A stretch of 17,656 bases of DNA from DATCSE01 sp036568605 (GTDB lineage Bacteria > Pseudomonadota > Gammaproteobacteria > Burkholderiales > Burkholderiaceae_C): contig DATCSE010000199.1 of NCBI GenBank assembly GCA_036568605.1, forward strand, positions 1 to 17,656, in the 5' to 3' direction. Below the pieces are notes generated by a model that had not been told where the DNA came from, ran no database searches, and worked only from the letters and a program-made list of their open reading frames with translations. The position numbers and the translations under genes were made by a program. Below are positions 1 through 6,371 of this stretch, piece by piece; the first letter of the stretch is position 1; each line of letters begins with the position of its first letter.

Positions 1-1
1 C

Positions 2-211
2 GACACGATCGCCGCAGTCGTGATCGGCGGGGCGAGCCTCGCCGGCGGCGTCGGCTCGGTCTTCGGCACGCTGATGGGCGTGCTGACGATAGGCGTGCTG
101 CGCAACGGCCTGAACCTGATCGGCACCTCGCCGTTCGTCCAGCAGATCGTCATCGGCGTCGTGATCGTGCTGGCCGTGATGGTCGACGCCAACAAGCGGC
201 GCTCGCGCTGA
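2..211 (+). CDS. Sugar ABC transporter permease, C-terminal end (partial)
   Basis: This is the last 69 residues of an inner-membrane permease of the RbsC/AraH type (BPD_transp_2 family); the rest lies upstream of the window. The visible part has the family's closing pattern: a Gly-rich segment with GGASLAGGVGSVFGTLMG, a short loop with NGLNLIG, then a last hydrophobic helix (IVIGVVIVLAVMVD) and a basic cytoplasmic tail ending KRRSR. The open frame runs in from the window edge without a start. The periplasmic binding protein gene begins 42 bp downstream and the ATPase follows, so the permease is the membrane channel of this importer. Family assignment is firm from the tail and context; the sugar cannot be read from it. 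Confidence 0.9.
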   Translation, partial: DTIAAVVIGGASLAGGVGSVFGTLMGVLTIGVLRNGLNLIGTSPFVQQIVIGVVIVLAVMVDANKRRSR

Positions 212-253
212 TTCCATTCTCACCCCCACCACCACCAACGAGGAGACAGCAGC

Positions 254-1189
254 ATGTTCAAGTTCAACAGGATCGCGCTCGTCGCGATCGCCGGCCTGGC
301 ACTGACCGCGGCGCCGGGTGCGTTCGCCCAGTCGCAGGGCAAGAAGATCGGCCTGGCGGTGGCCAACCTGCAGGCCGAGTTCTTCAACATGATCAAGCAG
401 TCGGTCGAGGCCTATGGCAAGGAGAAGGGCTACACGGTGATCACCGTCGACGCGAAGGGCGACGCGACGACGCAGGTCAACCAGATCCAGGACCTGATCG
501 CGCAGAAGATCGACGCGCTGATCTACATCCCGGCCGGCGCGACCGCGGCGGCCGTGCCGGTGAAGGCGGCGCGCGCCGCGAAGATCCCGGTGATCAACGT
601 CGATCGCAATGCGGAGGGCGCCCCGGGCGACACCTTCATCTACGGCCAGTCGGTGGCCGCGACCACCGAGCTGGGCAAGTGGATCTGCGAGCAGACCAAG
701 GGCCAGGGCAAGGCCGTGATGATCCACGGTCAGCGCGGCACGACGCCGGAGGTCGATCGCACCAAGGGCTTCACGCAGGGCCTGGCCTCCTGCGGCATCA
801 AGGTCACGCAGGAGCAGTGGACCGAGCGCTGGTCGGCCGACGAAGGCAACAAGATCGCGCAGGACATGCTGCAGCGCGACCCCTCGGTCAACATCATCCT
901 CGGCCAGGCGGACGGCATCGCACTCGGGGCCGCGCAGGCCGTCAAGCTCGCGAAGCCGGCGCAGAAGGTGTGGGTCGTCGGCTTCGACGGCGACGTCGGC
1001 GGCCTGAAGGCGGTGCAAGGCGGTTCGCTGGACGCCACGGCCACGCAGCAGACCTTCACGATGGGACGCATGGCGGTCGACGCCGTGACCTCGGTGCTCG
1101 CCGGCAAGAGCGTGCCCAAGGACCAGCCGACGGACGCCAAGGTCACGACCAAGGCCAACGTCGAGCAGTTCCTCAGCGCGCATCCCTGA
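254..1189 (+). CDS. Periplasmic sugar-binding protein of ABC importer (RbsB-like)
   Basis: The 311-aa product is a periplasmic binding protein of the ribose/galactose type (Peripla_BP_4). Residues 1-25 form a Sec signal peptide: basic start, hydrophobic core IALVAIAGLALTAA, probable cut after AFA (25). The mature protein opens with KKIGLAVANLQAEFFNMIKQ, the usual first strand and ligand-contacting loop. Later family landmarks are DAKGDATTQVNQIQDLI, DALIYIPAG, IPVINVDRNA and VVGFDGDVGGLKAVQGG. The length fits the family. The start is supported by AGGAGA at 241-246, 7 bases before ATG. It captures the substrate and delivers it to the permease encoded just upstream. The ligand is probably a pentose, hexose or polyol, but sequence alone does not decide it. 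Confidence 0.95.
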   Translation: MFKFNRIALVAIAGLALTAAPGAFAQSQGKKIGLAVANLQAEFFNMIKQSVEAYGKEKGYTVITVDAKGDATTQVNQIQDLIAQKIDALIYIPAGATAAAVPVKAARAAKIPVINVDRNAEGAPGDTFIYGQSVAATTELGKWICEQTKGQGKAVMIHGQRGTTPEVDRTKGFTQGLASCGIKVTQEQWTERWSADEGNKIAQDMLQRDPSVNIILGQADGIALGAAQAVKLAKPAQKVWVVGFDGDVGGLKAVQGGSLDATATQQTFTMGRMAVDAVTSVLAGKSVPKDQPTDAKVTTKANVEQFLSAHP

Positions 1190-1205
1190 CCAGCATTGGC
1201 GACGA

Positions 1206-2717
1206 ATGAGCATGTCGGCTGCACCGGTCGCGCACGACGGCCTCGTCGTGCGCAACGTCGGCAAGACGTACGGCAGCGTGACGGTGCTGCGCGCGGTGGA
1301 CCTCGACGTGCGGCCGGGCGAGTGCGTCGCGCTGCTCGGCGAGAACGGCGCCGGCAAGTCCACGCTGTCCTCGCTGATCGCCGGGCTGACCGCGCCCGAT
1401 CCGGGCGGCTCCATGTGGTGGAGAGGCCGGCCCTACGCGCCGGCCTCGCCGGCCGACGCGCTGCATGCCGGCATCGGCCTGATCCACCAGGAGATGCGGC
1501 TGCTGCCGCAGCTGACGATCGCCGAGAACGTGTTCGTCGGCCGCTTGCCGATGAAGAACGGGCGGGTCGACCGGGCGGCGATGATCGAGCGTGCGCAGGC
1601 GCAACTGCACCGCCTGGGCCTGGACGTGTCGGCCACCCGCAAGGTCGGCAGCCTGCGCGTCGCGGCTCAGCAGCAGGTGGAGATCGCCAAGGCGTTGACG
1701 CTCGATGCGCGCCTGCTGATCCTCGACGAGCCGACGGCCGCGCTGGGCGACGAGGAGACTGAAGCCCTGTTCGAGCAGGTCCGCCGGCTGAAGGCCGAAG
1801 GCGTGTCGTTCATCTACGTGAGCCACCGGCTGGCCGAGATCGCGCGCATCTGCGACCGCGTGCTGGTGCTGCGCGACGGCATGCATGTGGCGAGCCATGA
1901 CACTGCGCAAGTGCCGCCCGCCCAGCTCGTGCGCGAGATGGTGGGCCGCAGCGTGGATCGGCTCTTCCCCGAGGTGCCCGCGCCCGCACCGGACGCTCCG
2001 GTCGCGCTGGCGGTGCACGGCCTGACAGCGCACGACGGCAGCTTCCGCAACCTGACGTTCGACGTCCGGGCCGGCGAGATCCTCGGCTTCGCCGGCATCG
2101 CGGGCGCCGGACGGACCGAGGCGATGCGCGCCCTCGCGGGCGCCGATCCGATCGCCGCCGGCGAGATCGCCGTCGCCGGCCAGCGCCTCGCGCTGCGCTC
2201 GCCGGCCGATGCGATCCGCGCGAAGCTCGTGATGGTGCCGGACGATCGCAAGGCGCTCGGGGTCGTGCTGCAGCACTCGATCGCCGAGAACCTGGCCTAC
2301 AGCAACTTCGACGAGGTCGCGCCGCGCGGCTGGCTCCAGCCTTCGCGAGCCATCGCATTCGCCGACGGCCTGATACGGCGCCTGCGCATCAAGGGCAGTG
2401 CGGGGCAATCGGCCGGTTCGCTCTCGGGCGGCAACCAGCAGAAGGTGGTCATCGCGAAGTGGGTCGCGCGCCGACCGCGCGTGATCATCCTCGACGAGCC
2501 GACGCGCGGTGTCGACGTCGGCGCGCGCGCGCAGATCTACGACGTCATCGCCGGCCTCGCGCGCGATGGGGCGGCGGTGATCGTCGTCAGCTCGGACCTC
2601 GACGAGGTGCTCGGGCTGTCGCACCGCGTGATCGTGCTGTCGCGCGGCGAGATCCGCGGCACGCTGGCGCGCGCCGAGGCGAGCAGCCAGCGCGTGATGG
2701 AGCTGGCAGTGGCATGA
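1206..2717 (+). CDS. Sugar ABC transporter ATP-binding protein, two ATPase domains (RbsA/MglA-like)
   Basis: The 503-aa product is the cytoplasmic ATPase that drives the importer; it carries two fused nucleotide-binding domains, as in RbsA, MglA and XylG. Domain 1 has Walker A GENGAGKST (45-53), Q-loop Gln95, Walker B LLILDEP (170-176) and switch His207; its signature is degenerate (LRVAAQQQ, 150-157). Domain 2 has an altered Walker A, GIAGAGRTE (297-305), with Arg for Lys, then a canonical signature LSGGNQQK (406-413) and Walker B VIILDEP (426-432). Such asymmetry is usual in this family. The start lies 16 bp after the binding-protein stop; no strong ribosome site is visible and ATG at 1212 is a near alternative. 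The stop overlaps the start of the next gene. Confidence 0.95.
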   Translation: MSMSAAPVAHDGLVVRNVGKTYGSVTVLRAVDLDVRPGECVALLGENGAGKSTLSSLIAGLTAPDPGGSMWWRGRPYAPASPADALHAGIGLIHQEMRLLPQLTIAENVFVGRLPMKNGRVDRAAMIERAQAQLHRLGLDVSATRKVGSLRVAAQQQVEIAKALTLDARLLILDEPTAALGDEETEALFEQVRRLKAEGVSFIYVSHRLAEIARICDRVLVLRDGMHVASHDTAQVPPAQLVREMVGRSVDRLFPEVPAPAPDAPVALAVHGLTAHDGSFRNLTFDVRAGEILGFAGIAGAGRTEAMRALAGADPIAAGEIAVAGQRLALRSPADAIRAKLVMVPDDRKALGVVLQHSIAENLAYSNFDEVAPRGWLQPSRAIAFADGLIRRLRIKGSAGQSAGSLSGGNQQKVVIAKWVARRPRVIILDEPTRGVDVGARAQIYDVIAGLARDGAAVIVVSSDLDEVLGLSHRVIVLSRGEIRGTLARAEASSQRVMELAVA

Positions 2718-3724
2718 GTTCGGACGCCGCCACAATTCGGTCCATGGCGACGGGAAACTCCACCACCCCCGACCTGCTGCGGCTGACCACGCGCGTGGCG
2801 AGTCTCTATCACGAGCGCGGCTTCGGCCAGGTGCGCATCGCCGAGCAGCTGGGCCTGTCGCAGGCACGTGTCTCGCGCCTGCTGAAGCAGGCGGAGCAGC
2901 TCGGCATCGTGCGCATCACGGTGCACGTCCCCGAGGGCGTGCATGCCGAGCTCGAGCAGCAGCTGGAGGAACGTTATGGCCTGGACGAGGTGATCCTTGT
3001 CGAGGTCGACGACGCCGCGCTGCGCGACGACGAGGCGATGTCGCGCGCGCTTGCGTCCACCGTCGCGTCGTATCTCGAGCTGATGGTGCCCTCGTTCGAG
3101 TCGATCGGCGTGTCGTCCTGGAGCTCGACCTTGCTCGCCGCCGTCAACGCGATGCGGCCCATGGGTCCGGGTGCGACGAAGAGCGTCGTGCAGGTGCTCG
3201 GCGGGGTCGGCGTGCCGGGCGCGCAGCGCTTCGCGACGCGCCTGACCGAACGCCTGGCGCAGCTCGCGAAGGCCGAGCCGGTCTTCATGCTCGCGCCTGG
3301 CGTGGTGGCTTCGGCCGCCGCGAAGAAGGTGCTGCTCGCCGACCCGGCATGCCGCGAGGCAGTGGAGCGCTGCGACGACCTCTCGGCGGTGCTGATGGGG
3401 ATAGGCGCGATCCCGCCGTCGCGCATGCTGCGCGAGAGCGGCAACGTGTTCAGCGACCAGGACCTCGCGGACCTGAAGCGCAAGGGTGCCGTCGGCGACG
3501 TCTGCATGCGCTTCTACGACCCGCAGGGCCGTCTGGTCGAGACCGACTTCGACAAGCGCGTGATCGGCATCTCGACCGAGCAGATCCGGCGTGCGCGGCG
3601 GCGCATCGGGGTCGCGGGCGGCCGGCGCAAGTTCGAGGCGATCCGCGCTGCGGTTCGCGGCGGCTGGGTCAGCACCCTGATCACCGATCTGGCCACCGGC
3701 AAGCGCATGTTGGCGGAGCCCTGA
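2714..3724 (+). CDS. SorC/DeoR-type sugar-binding transcriptional regulator
   Basis: The 336-aa product has an N-terminal winged helix-turn-helix (about residues 24-70, with RIAEQLGLSQARVSRLLKQA) and a long C-terminal domain of the SorC sugar-binding type, which resembles sugar isomerases and binds phosphorylated sugars. Landmarks are the linker LEERYGLDEVILVEV, the segment SIGVSSWSSTLLAAVNAM and the late SGNVFSDQDLADLKRKGAVGD. It probably represses this transport operon until the substrate or its phosphate appears. I chose ATG at 2714 because its ATGA overlaps the ATPase stop, suggesting translational coupling. ATG at 2744 (326 aa) is a credible alternative closer to the usual family length. 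Neither has a strong ribosome site. The inducer is unknown. Confidence 0.88.
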   Translation: MSSDAATIRSMATGNSTTPDLLRLTTRVASLYHERGFGQVRIAEQLGLSQARVSRLLKQAEQLGIVRITVHVPEGVHAELEQQLEERYGLDEVILVEVDDAALRDDEAMSRALASTVASYLELMVPSFESIGVSSWSSTLLAAVNAMRPMGPGATKSVVQVLGGVGVPGAQRFATRLTERLAQLAKAEPVFMLAPGVVASAAAKKVLLADPACREAVERCDDLSAVLMGIGAIPPSRMLRESGNVFSDQDLADLKRKGAVGDVCMRFYDPQGRLVETDFDKRVIGISTEQIRRARRRIGVAGGRRKFEAIRAAVRGGWVSTLITDLATGKRMLAEP

Positions 3725-3763
3725 AACCGAACGCCGTCGCGCGTGCGGACGGCCACCGACATC

Positions 3764-3769
3764 AAGGAG
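3764..3769 (+). promoter_or_regulatory. Ribosome binding site of the SDR gene
   Basis: AAGGAG lies 7 bases before ATG 3777 and favours the first of two tandem ATG codons (3777 and 3780) as the start. Confidence 0.75.
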
Positions 3770-3776
3770 TAGACAC

Positions 3777-4547
3777 ATGATGGATCTGTTCGCCCTCACG
3801 GGCGAGGTCGCGCTGGTCACAGGCGCCGGTAGCGGCATAGGCCAGCGCCTCGCCGTGGGCCTTGCCGAGGCGGGCGCCGATGTCGCCTGCTTCGATCTGC
3901 CGCAGCAAGCGGCAGGCCTCGAAGAGACCGCCGTGCGCATCCGCGCGCAAGGCCGCCGCGCTCTCGTGCATCCGGGCGACGTGACGAACGCGGCCGACCT
4001 CGCGGCGGCGGTCGCGGCCGTCGAGTCGCAGCTCGGCGCGCTGAGCATCGGGCTGAACTGCGCGGGCATCGCCAACGCGGCGCCGGCCGAGGACATGCCC
4101 TACGAGCAGTGGCGGCGCGTGCACGCGATCAATGTCGACGGCGTCTTCCTCAGCTGCCAGGCGCAGGCGCGCGTGATGCTGCCGCGCCGCAAGGGCGCGA
4201 TCGTCAACATCGCGTCGATGTCCGGCTCCATCGTCAACCGCGGGCTGCTGCAGGCCCACTACAACAGCTCCAAGGCCGCGGTCATGCACATGAGCAAGAG
4301 CCTGGCGATGGAGTGGGCCGAGCGCGGCATCCGGGTCAACAGCATCAGCCCCGGCTACACCGCCACGCCGATGAACCTGCGGCCGGAAGTGGCCGAGCAG
4401 GTGAAGATCTTCGAGCGCGACACGCCACTCGGTCGCATGGCCTCGGTGGACGAGATGGTCGGCCCGGCGGTGTTCCTGGTCAGCCGCGCGGCCTCGTTCT
4501 GCACCGGCGTGGACCTGCTGGTCGACGGCGGCTTCGTGTGCTGGTGA
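3777..4547 (+). CDS. SDR family oxidoreductase, probable polyol/sugar dehydrogenase
   Basis: The 256-aa product is a classical short-chain dehydrogenase/reductase, normally cytoplasmic and NAD(P)-dependent. The cofactor motif is TGAGSGIG (15-22). Asp40 at the end of strand 2 favours NAD(H) over NADP(H). The structural NNAG motif reads NCAG (94-97). Catalytic residues are Asn119, Ser149, Tyr162 and Lys166. The segment SPGYTATPMN (191-200) and the C-terminus LVDGGFVCW resemble polyol dehydrogenases of the threitol/arabitol/Sou2 type. It follows the regulator after 52 bp with its own strong ribosome site, so it probably oxidises the sugar alcohol or sugar imported by the transporter. The family is certain; the substrate is inferred only from motif likeness and context. 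Confidence 0.93.
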   Translation: MMDLFALTGEVALVTGAGSGIGQRLAVGLAEAGADVACFDLPQQAAGLEETAVRIRAQGRRALVHPGDVTNAADLAAAVAAVESQLGALSIGLNCAGIANAAPAEDMPYEQWRRVHAINVDGVFLSCQAQARVMLPRRKGAIVNIASMSGSIVNRGLLQAHYNSSKAAVMHMSKSLAMEWAERGIRVNSISPGYTATPMNLRPEVAEQVKIFERDTPLGRMASVDEMVGPAVFLVSRAASFCTGVDLLVDGGFVCW

Positions 4548-4574
4548 CGTCAGCGGCCGAAGGGCGCCGTACGA

Positions 4575-4597
4575 CGCGATCGGCTAGGCCGATCGCG
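4575..4597. terminator. Perfect hairpin between convergent genes, candidate bidirectional terminator
   Basis: A perfect 10-bp inverted repeat, CGCGATCGGC and GCCGATCGCG, flanks a 3-base loop TAG. It starts 28 bases after the SDR stop and contains the stop codon (4584-4586) of the convergent small gene on the minus strand. The stem is GC-rich and very stable, but neither strand has a clear T-run after it. It may terminate weakly or mainly protect 3' ends. Confidence 0.5.
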
Positions 4598-4820
4598 CCA
4601 GGACGACCAGGATGGCGTCCACCTTCTTCTTGATGTCCTCGAGGTCGTCGCGGACGGCGTCGAGGGCGTCCTGCGTGTCGTCGGTTGTCGTGGCGACCGC
4701 GGCCTGATCGTCGGGCGAGGGCTGCAAGTCTTGGTGCAGGCCATGAAGTTCCCAGCCTATCCACGCGAGCGCGCCCAGCAGGGCCACACGCCAGATCCAT
4801 TCACCGATCGCTCGCTTCAT
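4584..4820 (-). CDS. Small single-span membrane protein with coiled-coil tail, function unknown
   Basis: The 78-aa product is not one I recognise. Residues 1-7 (MKRAIGE) are short and basic, residues 8-26 form one hydrophobic helix rich in Trp and Leu (WIWRVALLGALAWIGWEL), and a hydrophilic stretch follows. Residues 47-75 show a heptad-like pattern (TQDALDAVRDDLEDIKKKVDAI) that suggests a coiled coil. It should sit in the inner membrane, probably with the tail outside the cytoplasm, though topology is uncertain. AAGGAG lies just upstream of the ATG, and codons have the G/C-ending bias of real genes here. It converges on the SDR gene, and its stop lies inside a hairpin. A possible -10 box, GATAAT, lies at 4863-4858. 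No function can be assigned. Confidence 0.75.
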   Translation of the reverse strand: MKRAIGEWIWRVALLGALAWIGWELHGLHQDLQPSPDDQAAVATTTDDTQDALDAVRDDLEDIKKKVDAILVVLARSA

Positions 4821-4857
4821 CTCGCTCCTTCTTGCCCACCGTCACGGCGGTCGCCGC

Positions 4858-4863
4858 ATTATC
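4858..4863 (-). promoter_or_regulatory. Possible -10 box of the small membrane protein gene
   Basis: Read on the minus strand the hexamer is GATAAT, one base from the sigma-70 consensus, about 38 bases before the ATG at 4820. No good -35 hexamer lies at the right distance, so this is a weak call. Confidence 0.25.
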
Positions 4864-5026
4864 CGGGTGCTGTCGTCGCGGCCGCGGATCGCAGTCGGAT
4901 CGCCGGCGGCGCAGGTTCGATTCAGGGTTCGCTGAATATCGCGTAGGGGCTTGCCGGCATCGATGCTCTGCGCCGTGATTTGGCGCCGCATGGCCTTGTT
5001 TCTCGATCAATGCGAGCCGGTGTCTG

Positions 5027-5064
5027 TCGATAACCTGCTCACACGACTTTCGATAAGCAGTCAC
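5027..5064 (+). repeat. Imperfect direct repeat upstream of the 110-aa gene
   Basis: TCGATAA followed 5 bases later by TCAC (5027-5042) recurs as TCGATAA followed 4 bases later by TCAC (5050-5064). The copies are 23 bp apart, about two helical turns, and end 11 bases before the ATG at 5076. They could be a pair of binding half-sites. The rest of the 255-bp gap between the two divergent small genes (4821-5075) shows no convincing promoter or RNA gene. Confidence 0.3.
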
Positions 5065-5075
5065 GAGGTCCACAC

Positions 5076-5408
5076 ATGAGACACGCCCAAACCAAGCAGC
5101 ATTTTGCGGCGAGCCAGCGCGCCACGGTCAACCCGGACGCGATCGAATGGGAAGAGCTGCCGTCGCTGGCCTCGCGCGTCGTTCATCGCCGCACGGCCGC
5201 CGGTGGCCACGGTGCCAACGACTCGCGCTTCCAGGACAGCAAGAGCTTCGAGTCGCCGTGGAGCGCGACGATGCCCGTCGCGCTCGAGCCGGCAGCGACC
5301 CCGCAGCCCTTTGTCGAGCGCCTGAGCGGTCTCGCCACGCGCGAGGTCATCGAGCCGGATCTGCTCCAGCACTTCTTTGGTCCGAACGCCGACGCTCAGG
5401 CCATCTGA
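5076..5408 (+). CDS. Hypothetical protein, 110 aa
   Basis: I do not recognise this product. It is hydrophilic, with no signal peptide, membrane span or Cys. The first part carries DAIEWEELPSLASRVVHRRT, the middle is rich in Gly, Ser and Asn and looks disordered, and the end carries EPDLLQHFFGPNAD. Codons end in G or C nearly throughout, which favours a real gene over a chance frame. The ribosome site is weak (GAGG, about 9 bases before ATG). The last 13 bases overlap the 3' end of the convergent GlxA-type regulator. It is divergent from the small membrane protein, and nothing in the neighbourhood indicates its job. Confidence 0.6.
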   Translation: MRHAQTKQHFAASQRATVNPDAIEWEELPSLASRVVHRRTAAGGHGANDSRFQDSKSFESPWSATMPVALEPAATPQPFVERLSGLATREVIEPDLLQHFFGPNADAQAI

Positions 5409-6355
5409 AGCTCCGCGATGCGGCGCGCTCGCGCCGCGCGCTTGATGGCCTGCGGCGCCTCGCCGAAGGTACGGAGGAAAGCGCGGCGCATGCGCTCGGG
5501 ATCGACGAAGCCGGTCTTGTCGGCGATTCGTTCGATGGGGGAGTGATCGGCTTCGACGAGCAGGCGGGCGTGCTCGGCACGCATGCGCTCGATGGCCCGC
5601 GCAGGGGACTGCCCGGTGCTCTGGCGGAACTCGCGGCTGAAGTGCCGCGGGCTCATGTGGACGGCGCGGGCCAGCGCGTCCACCGACAAATCGCGGTGCA
5701 GGTTGTTCTTCGCGTAGGTGAGTGCCGCCTGGATGCGATCCGATCTCGACGCCAGGTCCGACAGCGGCGAGAACTGCGACTGTCCCCCGGCCCTGCGATG
5801 GTGAACGACGAGCTTCTTCGCGATGGAGCGTGCGGCGCCGGCGCCGAGATCGTCCTCGACGAGGGCCAGCGCCAGGTCGATGCAGGCCGACATGCCGGCC
5901 GATGTCCAGACCGAACCGTCGCGCACGTAGATGCGATCGTCTTCGACCTGCACGGAAGGGAAGCGCCGCTGCAGCTCGCGCGCATGGAGCCAGTGCGTCG
6001 TCGCGCGACGGCCTTGGAGGATGCCGGCCTCGGCCAGCACGAATGCGCCGGTGCAGATGCTGGCGATGCGTCGCGTGGTTTCGAGCGCGCAATCGAGCAA
6101 ACGCAGCAGCGGCGGCGATGCCGGCGCCAACGTGTTGGATCCGGCTACCAGCAGTGTGTCGTAGCCGCCCGGATCCAGCGCGATCGTCTGCACCTCCGCG
6201 CCCATCGAACTCCTGACCGGGCCGCCGCCTTCGGAGACCACATGGATCTCGTACGTGCCGCCCGGTCCTTCGCGATTGGCCATCTCGAAGACCGTGGCGG
6301 CGGCCATGTCGAGGATCTGGAATCCAGGGAATACGACGAGACCGATGCGCTTCAT
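5396..6355 (-). CDS. GlxA-type transcriptional regulator (DJ-1/PfpI domain plus AraC HTH)
   Basis: The 319-aa product joins an N-terminal DJ-1/PfpI amidotransferase-like domain (about 1-185) to a C-terminal AraC helix-turn-helix pair (about 205-310). The start IGLVVFPGFQILDMAAA is typical. The nucleophile-elbow Cys is kept (Cys101 in SICTGAFVLAEAG), so small-molecule sensing or residual catalysis is possible. The first HTH is around LSVDALARAVHMSPRHFSRE (223-242), the second around PIERIADKTGFVDPERMRRA. It starts 16 bp after the molybdenum-subunit stop and has no visible Shine-Dalgarno sequence, so it may be translated by coupling. It probably controls the molybdenum hydroxylase operon or a related route. 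Members often respond to amines, amino acids or aldehydes; the ligand here is unknown. Confidence 0.9.
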   Translation of the reverse strand: MKRIGLVVFPGFQILDMAAATVFEMANREGPGGTYEIHVVSEGGGPVRSSMGAEVQTIALDPGGYDTLLVAGSNTLAPASPPLLRLLDCALETTRRIASICTGAFVLAEAGILQGRRATTHWLHARELQRRFPSVQVEDDRIYVRDGSVWTSAGMSACIDLALALVEDDLGAGAARSIAKKLVVHHRRAGGQSQFSPLSDLASRSDRIQAALTYAKNNLHRDLSVDALARAVHMSPRHFSREFRQSTGQSPARAIERMRAEHARLLVEADHSPIERIADKTGFVDPERMRRAFLRTFGEAPQAIKRAARARRIAELQMA

Positions 6356-6371
6356 GATGTGCTGAAAAAGG

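Noticed and set aside
1173..4096. Long minus-strand open frames opposite the ATPase, regulator and SDR genes
   Set aside because: Same high-GC artefact; no ribosome site or domain supports them.
4863..5026. Search for a small RNA gene or mobile element remnant in the gap between the divergent small genes
   Set aside because: There is a 10-bp palindrome of the NotI type and slightly lower GC near the end, but no promoter-terminator pair, terminal repeats or transposase trace.
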